Shown one piece after another: positions 27,270 through 35,468 of a stretch of DNA of 64,000 nucleotides; the first letter of the stretch is position 1, and every line of letters begins with the position of its first letter. This DNA comes from RQOF01 sp964461135. GTDB lineage: Bacteria; Calditrichota; Calditrichia; RBG-13-44-9. Made by a program: the position numbers and the translations under genes. Below the pieces are notes generated by a model that worked only from the letters and a program-made list of their open reading frames with translations, was not told where the DNA came from and ran no database searches. Where the stretch lies: contig CAYWTB010000010.1 of assembly GCA_964461135.1 (NCBI GenBank), positions 31,127 to 95,126 of the forward strand, given 5' to 3'.

Positions 27270-27929
27270 ATGGAATACAGCATTTTCCAGATTATTATTT
27301 TATCTATTTTTGTCAATAACTTTGTGCTGGCACGTTTTCTGGGACTTTGTCCCTATATGGGGGTGAGCAAACAGCTGGATTCCGCTATTGGAATGGGAAT
27401 GGCGGTTACCTTCGTCATGACCATTGCCTCACTGGTTACCTGGTTGCTGTACACATTTTTTCTGGCTCCAACCTACATGAATATCTTTTACTCCCTTTTT
27501 AACACGCCCATCCAGAACGTTCCCGACCTGACCTTTCTGCGCACCATTGTTTTCATTCTCGTGATTGCCTCCCTGGTGCAGTTTATTGAAATGTACATTC
27601 AGAAAGTCAGCCCGACCCTTTATCGCGCACTGGGTATTTATCTCCCACTGATTACCACCAACTGTGCCATTCTGGGCGTTGCAGTGCTGAATATCGACTT
27701 GTTTTTTATCGATGGGTTGCCGAAAGACAACAGTTTCATTCATACCATCGTTCAGGCTTTTGCTGCGGGTCTGGGATTTACACTGGTGCTGATTTTAATG
27801 GCCGGCATTCGTGAAAGACTGGAGAGAACCAATCTTCCCAAGCCGTTGAGGGGGCTGCCTATTGCTTTTATAATTGCTGGTCTGATGTCTATCGCCTTTC
27901 TGGGATTTTCAGGTATGAACATTAAATAA
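27270..27929 (+). CDS. rnfA: Rnf complex subunit A
   Basis: 219 residues. It opens with NNFVLARFLGLCPYMGVS, and the second Cys repeat is LGIYLPLITTNCAILG, matching the RnfA/NqrE family. Six helices are predicted. It is the last gene of the cluster; rnfB, often next, is missing here and lies at 31889. A terminator follows at 27990. Confidence 0.94.
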   Translation: MEYSIFQIIILSIFVNNFVLARFLGLCPYMGVSKQLDSAIGMGMAVTFVMTIASLVTWLLYTFFLAPTYMNIFYSLFNTPIQNVPDLTFLRTIVFILVIASLVQFIEMYIQKVSPTLYRALGIYLPLITTNCAILGVAVLNIDLFFIDGLPKDNSFIHTIVQAFAAGLGFTLVLILMAGIRERLERTNLPKPLRGLPIAFIIAGLMSIAFLGFSGMNIK

Positions 27930-27989
27930 AAACCGGAAAAGTGGAATGGGCCCCGGCAGGCAATGAAAATGCATTTTATTTTCTCATAC

Positions 27990-28016
27990 AATCCCCTTAT
28001 ATTTAGGGGATTTTTT
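27990..28016 (+). terminator. Rho-independent terminator after rnfA, overlapping the tatC leader
   Basis: AATCCCC (27990-27996) pairs with GGGGATT (28006-28012) across a nine-base loop and runs into TTTTTT. The right arm includes AGGGGA, the only ribosome binding site visible for tatC. Confidence 0.85.
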
Positions 28017-28021
28017 AATTG

Positions 28022-28840
28022 ATGACGGGAGATATCCGAGAATTGAAGATTCCTGATAAAGAAATGCCTTTCCTGGAACATCTGGAGGAATTTCGTAACC
28101 GCACAATTAAATCACTCTTGGCAGTCATAGTCGGGGCGATAATTTGCCTTGTTTTTTCCAAGCAATTGCTGAATATTCTATTGTGGCCTACCACCCAGGT
28201 GGATCTGACCATAAATATTCAGGTGCTTAAAGTGCAGGGAATGTTCATAGTGACGCTTGAAATTGCTTTTTTTGGCGGAATTATTGTGGCTCTTCCCTAT
28301 ATCCTGTATCAGATATGGATGTTCATAGCACCCGGACTATATTTCAATGAAAGAAAATATGTACCCAGAATTATAACTTCGGCAACCCTTCTCTTTCTGA
28401 CCGGCGTGGCATTTGCCTATTTCGTAATTTTTCCTTTCGCCCTGGATTTCTTTCTGGGTCTGGCACCGGCCAAAATACAGACCAATATTGCCATCGATTT
28501 CTATATCAGTTTTATAATCCGGTTACTGGTAATCTTCGGTGTTGTTTTTCAATTGCCTATCATGAGCTATTTTCTAAGCCGGCTGGGAATTCTTACCCCC
28601 CAATTCATGCGTAAATACCGGCGCCACGCCATTGTGGTAATTTTTATTCTGGCCGCGGTATTTACTCCACCCGATCCGGTTACGCAGATTTTGCTGGCCA
28701 TTCCACTGGTATTGTTGTATGAACTTTCCATTCTCATATCAGCCATGGTTTTTAAATCCAGGAACAAGAAGGAAGGGGAAGAAAAGGAAGAAGCCGGCGG
28801 GAAGAATCAAAATCAAACTCCAAACCAGGATAACGAGTGA
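28022..28840 (+). CDS. tatC: Sec-independent protein translocase subunit TatC
   Basis: About 272 residues from ATG at 28022 (a TTG one codon earlier is possible). The start region MPFLEHLEEFRNRTIKS contains the conserved cytosolic signal-receptor motif, and six helices follow, with ALPYILYQIWMFIAPGLY and FELPIMSYFL-like segments. A charged tail rich in Glu, Lys and Gln ends the protein. It recognises twin-arginine signals. No tatA is adjacent. The next gene starts within four bases. Confidence 0.94.
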   Translation: MTGDIRELKIPDKEMPFLEHLEEFRNRTIKSLLAVIVGAIICLVFSKQLLNILLWPTTQVDLTINIQVLKVQGMFIVTLEIAFFGGIIVALPYILYQIWMFIAPGLYFNERKYVPRIITSATLLFLTGVAFAYFVIFPFALDFFLGLAPAKIQTNIAIDFYISFIIRLLVIFGVVFQLPIMSYFLSRLGILTPQFMRKYRRHAIVVIFILAAVFTPPDPVTQILLAIPLVLLYELSILISAMVFKSRNKKEGEEKEEAGGKNQNQTPNQDNE

Positions 28841-28843
28841 TAA

Positions 28844-29821
28844 ATGGCAAGAGCAGCCAAATCCATATTTAAACCATTTAGCGGTGACCTGGATACATTT
28901 CAGGATTATTTCAAGAAATCCATGGCCTCCAATCTGCGCATCGTTGATGAGGTGGCCAAATACCTGGTACGTCACAAAGGAAAACAACTCCGTCCCATGC
29001 TGGTTATTTTATCTTCCCGTACTATTTCCGAACCCACCCGCGGAAGTTATCTGGCGGCAGTAGTGGTTGAGCTTCTTCATACCGCTACCCTGGTACACGA
29101 TGATGTGGTGGATGAAGCGGAACTCCGCCGGGGGTTCCCCACCATCAATAAGGTCTGGAAGAACAAGATTTCAATTCTCATGGGGGATTACCTGCTGGCC
29201 AAGTCACTCATTATTGCCACAGAAGTGGGTAATCTGGAGCTCATGAATGTTATTGCCAATGTGGCTAAGAGCATGAGTAAGGGAGAACTGCTGCAGATTC
29301 AGAAGGCGCGCAAGCTGAATATAACCGAAGAAGAATACTTCCAGCTGATTCACGATAAAACCGCTTCTCTGATCTCGGCCTGTTGTGAAGTAGGGGCCAT
29401 GACTACCGATTCCACTCCGGAACAACGCCAGATTTTAAAAAATTTTGGGAATTACCTGGGAATCGCCTTCCAGATAAAAGACGATCTGCTGGACTACCAG
29501 AGTAAAGTGGGAATCCTGGGAAAACCGGTGGGACATGACCTGAAAGATAAGAAGATTACGCTCCCGCTGATTTATGCCTTTGAGGGTTCCGGATCCGGTG
29601 AGCGCAAAAAGGTGGTCAGGATGTTGAAAAATGGCGTCAAACGCAAACAGATAGACCAGATCGTAGAATTTATCATTAGCCGGGACGGCATTAGCCGGGC
29701 GGAAGAAAAGGCATGCCATTTCAGGAACCTGGCCATACGTGAACTGGAAAAATTACCACAAAGTCCGGCGCGTCAGGCCCTTATGGATCTGGCAAATTTT
29801 GTAGTCAGCCGGTCTAAATAG
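28844..29821 (+). CDS. Polyprenyl diphosphate synthase (long-chain trans type)
   Basis: 325 residues. The first aspartate-rich motif is HDDVVDEAELRRG (DDxxD near residue 86). The second is IKDDLLDY (near 213), and GHDLKDKKITLPLIYAF is a typical third block. The enzyme joins isopentenyl diphosphate units to an allylic primer. Likely products are C35-C50 chains for quinones, or shorter chains; product length cannot be set from sequence alone. It follows tatC by three bases. Confidence 0.9.
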   Translation: MARAAKSIFKPFSGDLDTFQDYFKKSMASNLRIVDEVAKYLVRHKGKQLRPMLVILSSRTISEPTRGSYLAAVVVELLHTATLVHDDVVDEAELRRGFPTINKVWKNKISILMGDYLLAKSLIIATEVGNLELMNVIANVAKSMSKGELLQIQKARKLNITEEEYFQLIHDKTASLISACCEVGAMTTDSTPEQRQILKNFGNYLGIAFQIKDDLLDYQSKVGILGKPVGHDLKDKKITLPLIYAFEGSGSGERKKVVRMLKNGVKRKQIDQIVEFIISRDGISRAEEKACHFRNLAIRELEKLPQSPARQALMDLANFVVSRSK

Positions 29822-29913
29822 GGATGCTTTTCCCTGGCGGCAAATCCTGCTATCAATTCCCGGTTCTCTACCGGTATGCAGACCAAGATAGTATTTAAGC
29901 GGCGAAAAAGGGC

Positions 29914-30984
29914 GTGAATTCAACCATCCATAAAATTCTTGTCATTCGCTTTTCCTCCCTGGGCGATGTCCTTTTGTCCACACCGCTGCTGCATCAGTTA
30001 CGGGAAAAATATCCCCGGGCGCAAATTGATTTTCTGGTGCGCTCGGATTATGCCGAACTTCTGCGCTATAATCCCAACATTTCCAACCTGATAGAATTTA
30101 ATAACCGGACCGGTTTCAACGGTCTCCGTGACATACGCAAAAGAATACAGTGGGCGGGTTATGATGTTATTATCGATATCCACCGTAACCTGCGAAGCCG
30201 TTTCATCTGCCTGGGTATCAATCGGTTCTTCCGTAAAAGAACGCGGATATTAAAGGTTCGAAAGAACCAGATCATTCGTTTTCTTCTGGTCAAATTTAAA
30301 ATTAACCTGTACCGGCGGCTATACGGACGTGTAATCCCGGTGTGGGAAAAATACCTGCGGGCCGCTGCTCCACTGGGACTGCTCCCAGTAAACGGACAGC
30401 CCCAATTATTTCTACCAGAGAATGCGCAAAGTAACGCCGACTCTTTCCTCCGGGGTTTACCGGCCGGTGACTGGCAAGTCATTATAGCTCCCGGCGCCCG
30501 GCATTTTACCAAGCGATGGCTGCCTGAATATTATGCTGTTCTGATCCGCCGACTGTTTGAAGAAAATGGCTGGCATTCAATTTTAGTGGGAGGAGAGGAT
30601 GATGTCCCGGTTATAGAAAATATTTTAACCCTGGTTCCCAGGGGCAGTGCCATATCAGTTGCCGATAAACTTACCCTTCCAGAGACCGCCGCCCTTATCG
30701 CCCGGGCAGGCATTATGGTCACCAATGACTCCGGTTTGATGCATGTGGGAAGTGCCACGGGTATTCCCCTGGTGGCCATTTTCGGTTCCACAGTTGAAGA
30801 GCTTGGATTTTTCCCCTCCAGTCCGCAGGCAACGGTATTGGAGAACAAGGGATTATATTGCCGGCCCTGTACTCATGTTGGCCGGGAATCCTGCCCGGAA
30901 ACGCATTTCCGCTGTATGAAGGAAATTAAGCCATACAATGTTATAGAGATAATACCTACATCCCGGGCAAAGCCCGGGATGTAA
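29914..30984 (+). CDS. Glycosyltransferase family 9 (ADP-heptose:LPS heptosyltransferase-like)
   Basis: 356 residues from GTG at 29914. The N-terminus ILVIRFSSLGDVLLSTPLLHQLREKYP is diagnostic of GT9. The C-terminal domain has GARHFTKRWLPEYYAVLI and TNDSGLMHVGSATGIPLVAIFGST, which bind the nucleotide sugar. It ends with a Cys-rich segment (CRPCTHVGRESCPE) common in WaaF/OpsX-like members. It probably adds heptose to the LPS core. Its last codons lie in an inverted repeat. Confidence 0.9.
   Translation: MNSTIHKILVIRFSSLGDVLLSTPLLHQLREKYPRAQIDFLVRSDYAELLRYNPNISNLIEFNNRTGFNGLRDIRKRIQWAGYDVIIDIHRNLRSRFICLGINRFFRKRTRILKVRKNQIIRFLLVKFKINLYRRLYGRVIPVWEKYLRAAAPLGLLPVNGQPQLFLPENAQSNADSFLRGLPAGDWQVIIAPGARHFTKRWLPEYYAVLIRRLFEENGWHSILVGGEDDVPVIENILTLVPRGSAISVADKLTLPETAALIARAGIMVTNDSGLMHVGSATGIPLVAIFGSTVEELGFFPSSPQATVLENKGLYCRPCTHVGRESCPETHFRCMKEIKPYNVIEIIPTSRAKPGM
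30957..30983. repeat. Perfect inverted repeat at the end of the GT9 gene
   Basis: TACATCCCGGGC (30957-30968) and GCCCGGGATGTA (30972-30983) are separated by AAA. It contains the GT9 stop codon. No T-run follows on either strand in the right place, so it is not a standard terminator, but it lies between convergent genes and may protect 3' ends. Confidence 0.75.
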
Positions 30985-31011
30985 AAATCGCCGGGGTATT
31001 GTAATACCAAC

Positions 31012-31503
31012 CTATTCCGCCCGCATGGCCAGCTCACTGTCCAGCATATAGTAACTTCCACCGTGTTCATCGATAATTTTGATTTTATCCAGAATGGTCC
31101 TGAACTGGTCTTCCTCTTCCACCTGCTCTCCCACAAACCATTGCAGGAAGTTAAAGGTAGCGAAATCTTTACCTTTCCAAGCCTGGTCCACCATACCATG
31201 AATAGATTTGGTTACAGCCTGTTCGTGTTTAAGGGCAATATCAAACAGATCTTTGAATGATTTGGGCTTGTTCAGATTTTCCCCTAATGCGGACACTTCG
31301 GGACTACCACCAGCTTCCCGCACAAACTTGATAAACTTCATCATATGCCCGCGCTCTTCTTCCGTTTGTTTATAGAAGAATTTAGCCGTTCCTTCATAAC
31401 CGGATTCCTCTGCCCACAGAGCTAATACCAGATATGACCTGGAGGCATACTCTTCCATGGCAATCTGTTTATTCAGTATTTCCTGCATCTCTTTCTTCAG
31501 CAT
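31012..31503 (-). CDS. ftnA: Ferritin
   Basis: 163 residues of four-helix ferritin type. MEEYASRSYLVLALWAEE and QTEEERGHMMKF carry the Glu/Glu/His ligands of the diiron ferroxidase centre. A later NFLQWFVGEQVEEEDQF supplies further ligands. No heme-binding Met pattern of bacterioferritin is apparent. It stores iron and limits oxidative damage. It is transcribed opposite to its rnf neighbours, which need much iron. Confidence 0.93.
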   Translation of the reverse strand: MLKKEMQEILNKQIAMEEYASRSYLVLALWAEESGYEGTAKFFYKQTEEERGHMMKFIKFVREAGGSPEVSALGENLNKPKSFKDLFDIALKHEQAVTKSIHGMVDQAWKGKDFATFNFLQWFVGEQVEEEDQFRTILDKIKIIDEHGGSYYMLDSELAMRAE

Positions 31504-31888
31504 TTTAAATCTCCTTTCTGTCTTCTGTTAGTAAATTATGAAAACAATCGATGATTTTTACGGGATTCCACTTTATCAATCTCTGCAGTCCGATATCTTT
31601 CCTTCTTGAATTACAATTTGAAACGCTTTTCAAAAACAGCTGCCGATTTGACTGTTTCTAACTGCATACCATGTGAAATTAGCCTAAACAACTTTGAAAT
31701 ATAATAAAATTTCCAACTCTGCAAAAATTGAAAAAATGAAAAGGTGGAAACCCGGCAAAAGCATGTTAATTAAATTTTTGAAATAAAATAATATCGGATT
31801 AATAAAAAATCTAATTCCTTGACTGATTTAGAGCACGTGTTTATTTTTTCACGGGAATAAAATAAAGATTTTAGAGGAGTGTCCCAAA
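31504..31888. other. Divergent intergenic region between ferritin and rnfB
   Basis: 385 AT-rich bases holding the promoters of both genes. The rnfB promoter candidate is listed separately. No clear Fur-type palindrome was found upstream of the ferritin gene. Confidence 0.4.
31819..31847 (+). promoter_or_regulatory. Candidate promoter of rnfB
   Basis: TTGACT (31819-31824), a 17-bp spacer and TATTTT (31842-31847), about 40 bp upstream of the GTG start. AGAGGAG lies between as ribosome binding site. It supports separate transcription of rnfB. Confidence 0.5.
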
Positions 31889-32740
31889 GTGAATGTACAG
31901 ATAATTTCTTCTTTGATCACACTGGGAGGATTGGGACTGTTATTCGGGGCGGTGCTGGCTTATGCCTCCCGCATATTTCACGTGGAAAGAGATCCAAGAA
32001 TCGAAAAAATAAATGAAGCATTGCCCCAGGCTAATTGCGGGGGTTGCGGATATCCCGGTTGCCTAAACTATGCCGAAGCAGTGGTGCAGGATAATGCCGA
32101 TATCACCCTGTGCGCTCCGGGAGGCGAGAATGTAATAAGGGAAATTGCCGCTATTCTGGGGGTTGAAGCACAGGCAACCAATCCCATGGTAGCCGTGGTA
32201 CGTTGCCAGGGGGCGCGCGGAATTGCCAAAGACAAGTTTGTTTATGAAGGGCTGGCGGATTGCGATGCCGAAACGTTAATTCTGGGGGGTCACAAGGCCT
32301 GTGAATATGGTTGTCTGGGACACGGCTCCTGCGTAAAGGCCTGTCCGTTTGATGCCATGGCCATGCTGGACAATGGATTGCCCACCGTTATTGAAGATAA
32401 ATGTACCGCTTGCGGTATCTGTGTGGAAACCTGCCCCAAGGGAATTATGCAACTGGTTCCTCGTTCTCAGAAAGTTTTCCTGGGATGTGTGAACCAGAAT
32501 TCCGGAAAAGCCGTAAGGGAAGTGTGTTCCGTCGGGTGCATCGGATGCAGTCTCTGTGCCAAACCCAATATTACGCCCTCCGGTAAAATCGAAATGAAAG
32601 ACAATCTGCCGGTGGTGCCCGCAGACTGGGAAGATTTCGAGATGGCGGTTAAAAGATGTCCCACAAATTCCTTTGTTGTGCGAATCCCCGGAGAAGAACA
32701 GGCCCCTAAAGCAGAGGTGGTGGAAGAAGCCACTGCCTGA
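31889..32740 (+). CDS. rnfB: Rnf complex subunit B (ferredoxin-side iron-sulfur subunit)
   Basis: 283 residues from GTG at 31889. One N-terminal membrane helix (about 5-27) is followed by a 4Fe-4S domain with CGGCGYPGC (about residue 50), then CEYGCLGHGSCVKACPFDAM, CTACGICVETCPKG and a further Cys-rich CSVGCIGCSLCAKPN. This is the RnfB pattern of several clusters that accept electrons from ferredoxin. A short acidic, Ala-rich tail ends the protein. It is 4 kb from rnfCDGEA, with a promoter of its own. Confidence 0.94.
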   Translation: MNVQIISSLITLGGLGLLFGAVLAYASRIFHVERDPRIEKINEALPQANCGGCGYPGCLNYAEAVVQDNADITLCAPGGENVIREIAAILGVEAQATNPMVAVVRCQGARGIAKDKFVYEGLADCDAETLILGGHKACEYGCLGHGSCVKACPFDAMAMLDNGLPTVIEDKCTACGICVETCPKGIMQLVPRSQKVFLGCVNQNSGKAVREVCSVGCIGCSLCAKPNITPSGKIEMKDNLPVVPADWEDFEMAVKRCPTNSFVVRIPGEEQAPKAEVVEEATA

Positions 32741-32976
32741 TGGATAAAAATCTTTAATTAAATTAGAAATCTGTCGCCAGGGTTGGCCGGAGGGATTGGG
32801 GTGCCGCAGAAGCAGCGTAATTTTCATTTATCGCTGATTAATACAATTCTCAGCAGGAAAAACGTGACCCCTGAAACGGGCCGAAAAAATTATTTTCTGT
32901 AGCAGCGAAACCATAACTTACAATCCGGTATACGGATTTTCAGTACTAACCATGCTAATCAAATAAAGTCGCGCAT

Positions 32977-33753
32977 ATGCCCAGACAAATTTCCGGATTT
33001 CTGATTGATATCGACGGTGTGTTAGTAACCGGTAATCAACGGATTGCCGGGGCGATTGAGACCATTCAGTTTCTGAAAGATAAGGGAATTCCCTTTCTGC
33101 TGGTAACCAATACCACCCGGCAAAGCCGGATAACCATCTGGCATCACCTTAAAAGAGCCTGGTTTCCGATCGAAGAAGAAGATATTTATACCGCTCCGCT
33201 GGCGGCAGTCAACTGGCTGAAAAACAAAGGTATTTATGAGATTCACCTGATGACGGCGGGCAGTGCCGTTAACGACTTTAAAGATTTTAAAATCACTGCC
33301 CATAATCCCAAATATATCGTCATCGGGGATATAGGAAAAGATCTCACATTCGATCGTCTCAATTCCACCTTTCGACTGATTATGAATGGTGCCCGGATTC
33401 TGGCTTTACAGAAAAACCGTTTCTGGCAGACCGAGGAAGGGCTCACCATTGACGCCGGGGCCATTATAGCCGGCCTGGAATTTGCCACGGGCAAGAAAGC
33501 TACTGTTATCGGCAAGCCCTCCCGGGAATTTTTTTTACAGGCTGCCCGCATCATCGGAATTCCGCCCGTGGAGCTGGCCATGGTAGGAGATGATGTGGAC
33601 AGTGATGTGGGAGGCGCCCAGAAGAGTGGCATGATCGGTGTACTGGTGAAAACCGGCAAGTACCGCGATGAACTCTTTAAAATGTCGAAAATCAAACCGG
33701 ACCGCATTCTGGATTCGATTGCGGATCTTCCTAATTTTATTTCAAGTAAATAA
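32977..33753 (+). CDS. HAD superfamily IIA sugar/phospho-phosphatase
   Basis: 258 residues. Motif I is LIDIDGVL with catalytic Asp 11 and 13, motif II includes LLVTNTTR, motif III is VIGKPSREFF, and motif IV is GDDVDSDVGGAQ. The C2-type cap of the NagD/HDHD2/LHPP group lies between. These enzymes remove phosphate from small molecules; the substrate is not predictable. It lies 11 bp upstream of a YbjQ-like gene. Confidence 0.85.
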   Translation: MPRQISGFLIDIDGVLVTGNQRIAGAIETIQFLKDKGIPFLLVTNTTRQSRITIWHHLKRAWFPIEEEDIYTAPLAAVNWLKNKGIYEIHLMTAGSAVNDFKDFKITAHNPKYIVIGDIGKDLTFDRLNSTFRLIMNGARILALQKNRFWQTEEGLTIDAGAIIAGLEFATGKKATVIGKPSREFFLQAARIIGIPPVELAMVGDDVDSDVGGAQKSGMIGVLVKTGKYRDELFKMSKIKPDRILDSIADLPNFISSK

Positions 33754-33764
33754 AGAGGCCCGAT

Positions 33765-34078
33765 TTGATTGTTACCACAACACCCGCCATCGAAGGAAAA
33801 CGAATTATTGAGTATAAGGGCATCATCACCGGTGAAGCGATTATGGGTGTCAATATTGTACGCGATATATTTGCCAGTATTACTGATATTTTGGGCGGGC
33901 GTTCCGCTGCCCATGAATCAAAGCTGGCCGATGCCCGCCGGATCGTCCTGCGGGAGATGAACAAAATGCCGCAGATTTGGGAGCCAACGCCGTGGTGGGC
34001 GTGGATCCGGATTATGAAGTGATTCGTGATGGGATGCTGATGGTTTCAGCCAGCGTTACAGCCGTAGTCATCCGCTAA
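33765..34078 (+). pseudogene. YbjQ/UPF0145 family protein with a frameshift
   Basis: The first 67 codons read MIVTTTPAIEGKRIIEYKGIITGE through GGRSAAHESKLADARRIVLREMN, the start of the YbjQ fold. One base is missing in the A-run at 33963-33966. In the next frame the rest follows: AADLGANAVVGVDPDYEVI and MLMVSASVTAVVIR with a stop at 34076-34078. The family forms small pentameric, possibly metal-binding proteins. A one-base assembly error would explain it as well as true decay. Confidence 0.85.
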
Positions 34079-34124
34079 AAACAGTTAACAACGCGTATTT
34101 CAATAAAACAAGAGAATTCATTCA

Positions 34125-34736
34125 ATGAAATATTTGCTGCCCGCCGGTATCATGTTTTTTGTCATTCTTTTTAACTGTGATAAAAAATACTCGCCTGAGG
34201 AAAAAATTATTGTAAATGCTATTCTGCAACAGCGGGCAGAAAAAGACAGCCTTTTCGCCCATGCCGACTGGTCTCCCCTGAAGGAAGAGGATAAAGAATC
34301 TTTTAACGGCTTGAAATATTTTTCTCCCAACCTTTCACTTCGCTTTACCGGACCGATTAACCGGTACGATTCCGCCATTCGGGATACCATCCTGGGCACT
34401 AAGGGCGATATACGTCCCGCGCTCAGGTATGGTTATTTTCCCTTTCGTTATAACGGCAAGGAATACCGCCTGCAGGTGTATAAGATTTTACGCGATGATC
34501 CCGATTATGACAAATATCTGTTTCTCGGATTTACCGACGCAATGACCGATACGGCGACCTATGAAACCGGGCGTTATATTGATTTAAGCGAAAATCCCGA
34601 AAACAAGTACACCGTGGATTTCAACCTGGCCTATAATCCCTATTGTGCTTATAATCATCGTTATACCTGTGCAATACCACCGGAGGAAAACAATCTTCCT
34701 TTTACCGTTAATGCCGGCGAGAAGAAATTTAAATAG
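34125..34736 (+). CDS. DUF1684-like exported protein, possible lipoprotein
   Basis: 203 residues. The hydrophobic N-terminus ends VILFNCDKK, which may be a lipobox, though Asn before the Cys is unusual. The conserved part has LRFTGPINRYDSAIRDT, YGYFPFRYNGKEYRLQVYK and NLAYNPYCAYNHRYTCAIPPEEN NLP-like features, the pattern of DUF1684. The YNPYCAY and CAIPP blocks are the most conserved of the family. Function unknown. A hairpin follows. Confidence 0.75.
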   Translation: MKYLLPAGIMFFVILFNCDKKYSPEEKIIVNAILQQRAEKDSLFAHADWSPLKEEDKESFNGLKYFSPNLSLRFTGPINRYDSAIRDTILGTKGDIRPALRYGYFPFRYNGKEYRLQVYKILRDDPDYDKYLFLGFTDAMTDTATYETGRYIDLSENPENKYTVDFNLAYNPYCAYNHRYTCAIPPEENNLPFTVNAGEKKFK

Positions 34737-34737
34737 A

Positions 34738-34771
34738 AAAGCGAGTACTCAAAAAGAGCACCCGCTTTCAT
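34738..34771 (+). terminator. Probable terminator after the DUF1684 gene
   Basis: AAAAGCGAGTACTC, loop AAAAA and GAGCACCCGCTTTC form a stem of about 13 bp with two mismatches, ending in a short T-stretch. Confidence 0.5.
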
Positions 34772-35002
34772 TGATGGAGGTAAATATGAGGTATATTTAC
34801 GAGAATTTTAACGCAGCATTTCGCCGATAGTTTCCCAATATAACAGTTTCATTATCCCAATAAATTTCTGTCATTCTTTTTCTGGTTGCTGGTTACTGGA
34901 TGCTCGTTTTTGGCTAAATCCTGGAAGATTTAGTCCCGAACAGTCTACCGGAGGTCATTACTGAAGTCCGGTTAAAAAATATGCTGTAGTTATGATAGAC
35001 CT

Positions 35003-35148
35003 TCAGGAAAAATCGTTAGAAATTCTTTCTGTTTGAGTCCCGGCTAGCCGGGACGAGTTTAAGAATTTTAGTGAGGTGCACCGTCAAATTTCCAGATTTT
35101 TCCTGACAGTCTTGATTTTTTGGTTCTTTTGCATGAAGGCAAAAGAAC
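35003..35148. repeat. Composite palindromic repeat
   Basis: Outer arms TCAGGAAAAATC (35003-35014) and GATTTTTCCTGA (35095-35106) are perfect inverted repeats. Inside is GTCCCGGCTAGCCGGGAC (35037-35054), a perfect 18-bp palindrome flanked by matching GTTTGA/GAGTTT. A second hairpin follows: GTTCTTTTGC (35123-35132), loop ATGAAG, GCAAAAGAAC (35139-35148). I recall similar palindromes as dispersed repeats in FCB genomes. Confidence 0.8.
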
Positions 35149-35468
35149 TGGCATTCAGAAATTCGGTGACCACGAATATTAGGGGCTTATTAAATTTTAC
35201 CCAAAATGTCTTTGATCCATAATCTTTCACCGTAAACATACATTTCATCATTCGGGTAAAGGCAAAAGTAAGTTATGTACTGAAAAAGGTATACCTATGG
35301 GTTACTTGCAAAGCAATTTAGTAAAGTTTTTATCACATTAACCGGACACTATTGACCGGAGGTAGACATGGAGTCGGGAATACTGGGTGCTGGTTGTTGG
35401 CGACTGCAGACAGGAGACTGCCAACTGGTTTTTGTTTTCAGGCTGTTCCGGCATTTAACACCTTGCAG

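Larger units (their letters stand above)
34737..35468. other. 732-bp intergenic region with a tiny ORF and dispersed repeats
   Basis: After the terminator, GGAGG stands five bases before a 14-codon ORF at 34786-34830 (MRYIYENFNAAFRR). Next comes GGTTGCTGGTTACTGGATGC (34883-34902), a low-complexity phrase whose relative GGGTGCTGGTTGTTGGCGAC appears near 35383. A large palindromic repeat lies at 35003-35148. No gene of normal length was found. Confidence 0.5.

Noticed and set aside
31974..31991. Another parS-like stretch (TTTCACGTGGAAA) inside rnfB
   Set aside because: Only about 12 of 16 bases match and it lies in conserved coding sequence, so chance is likely.
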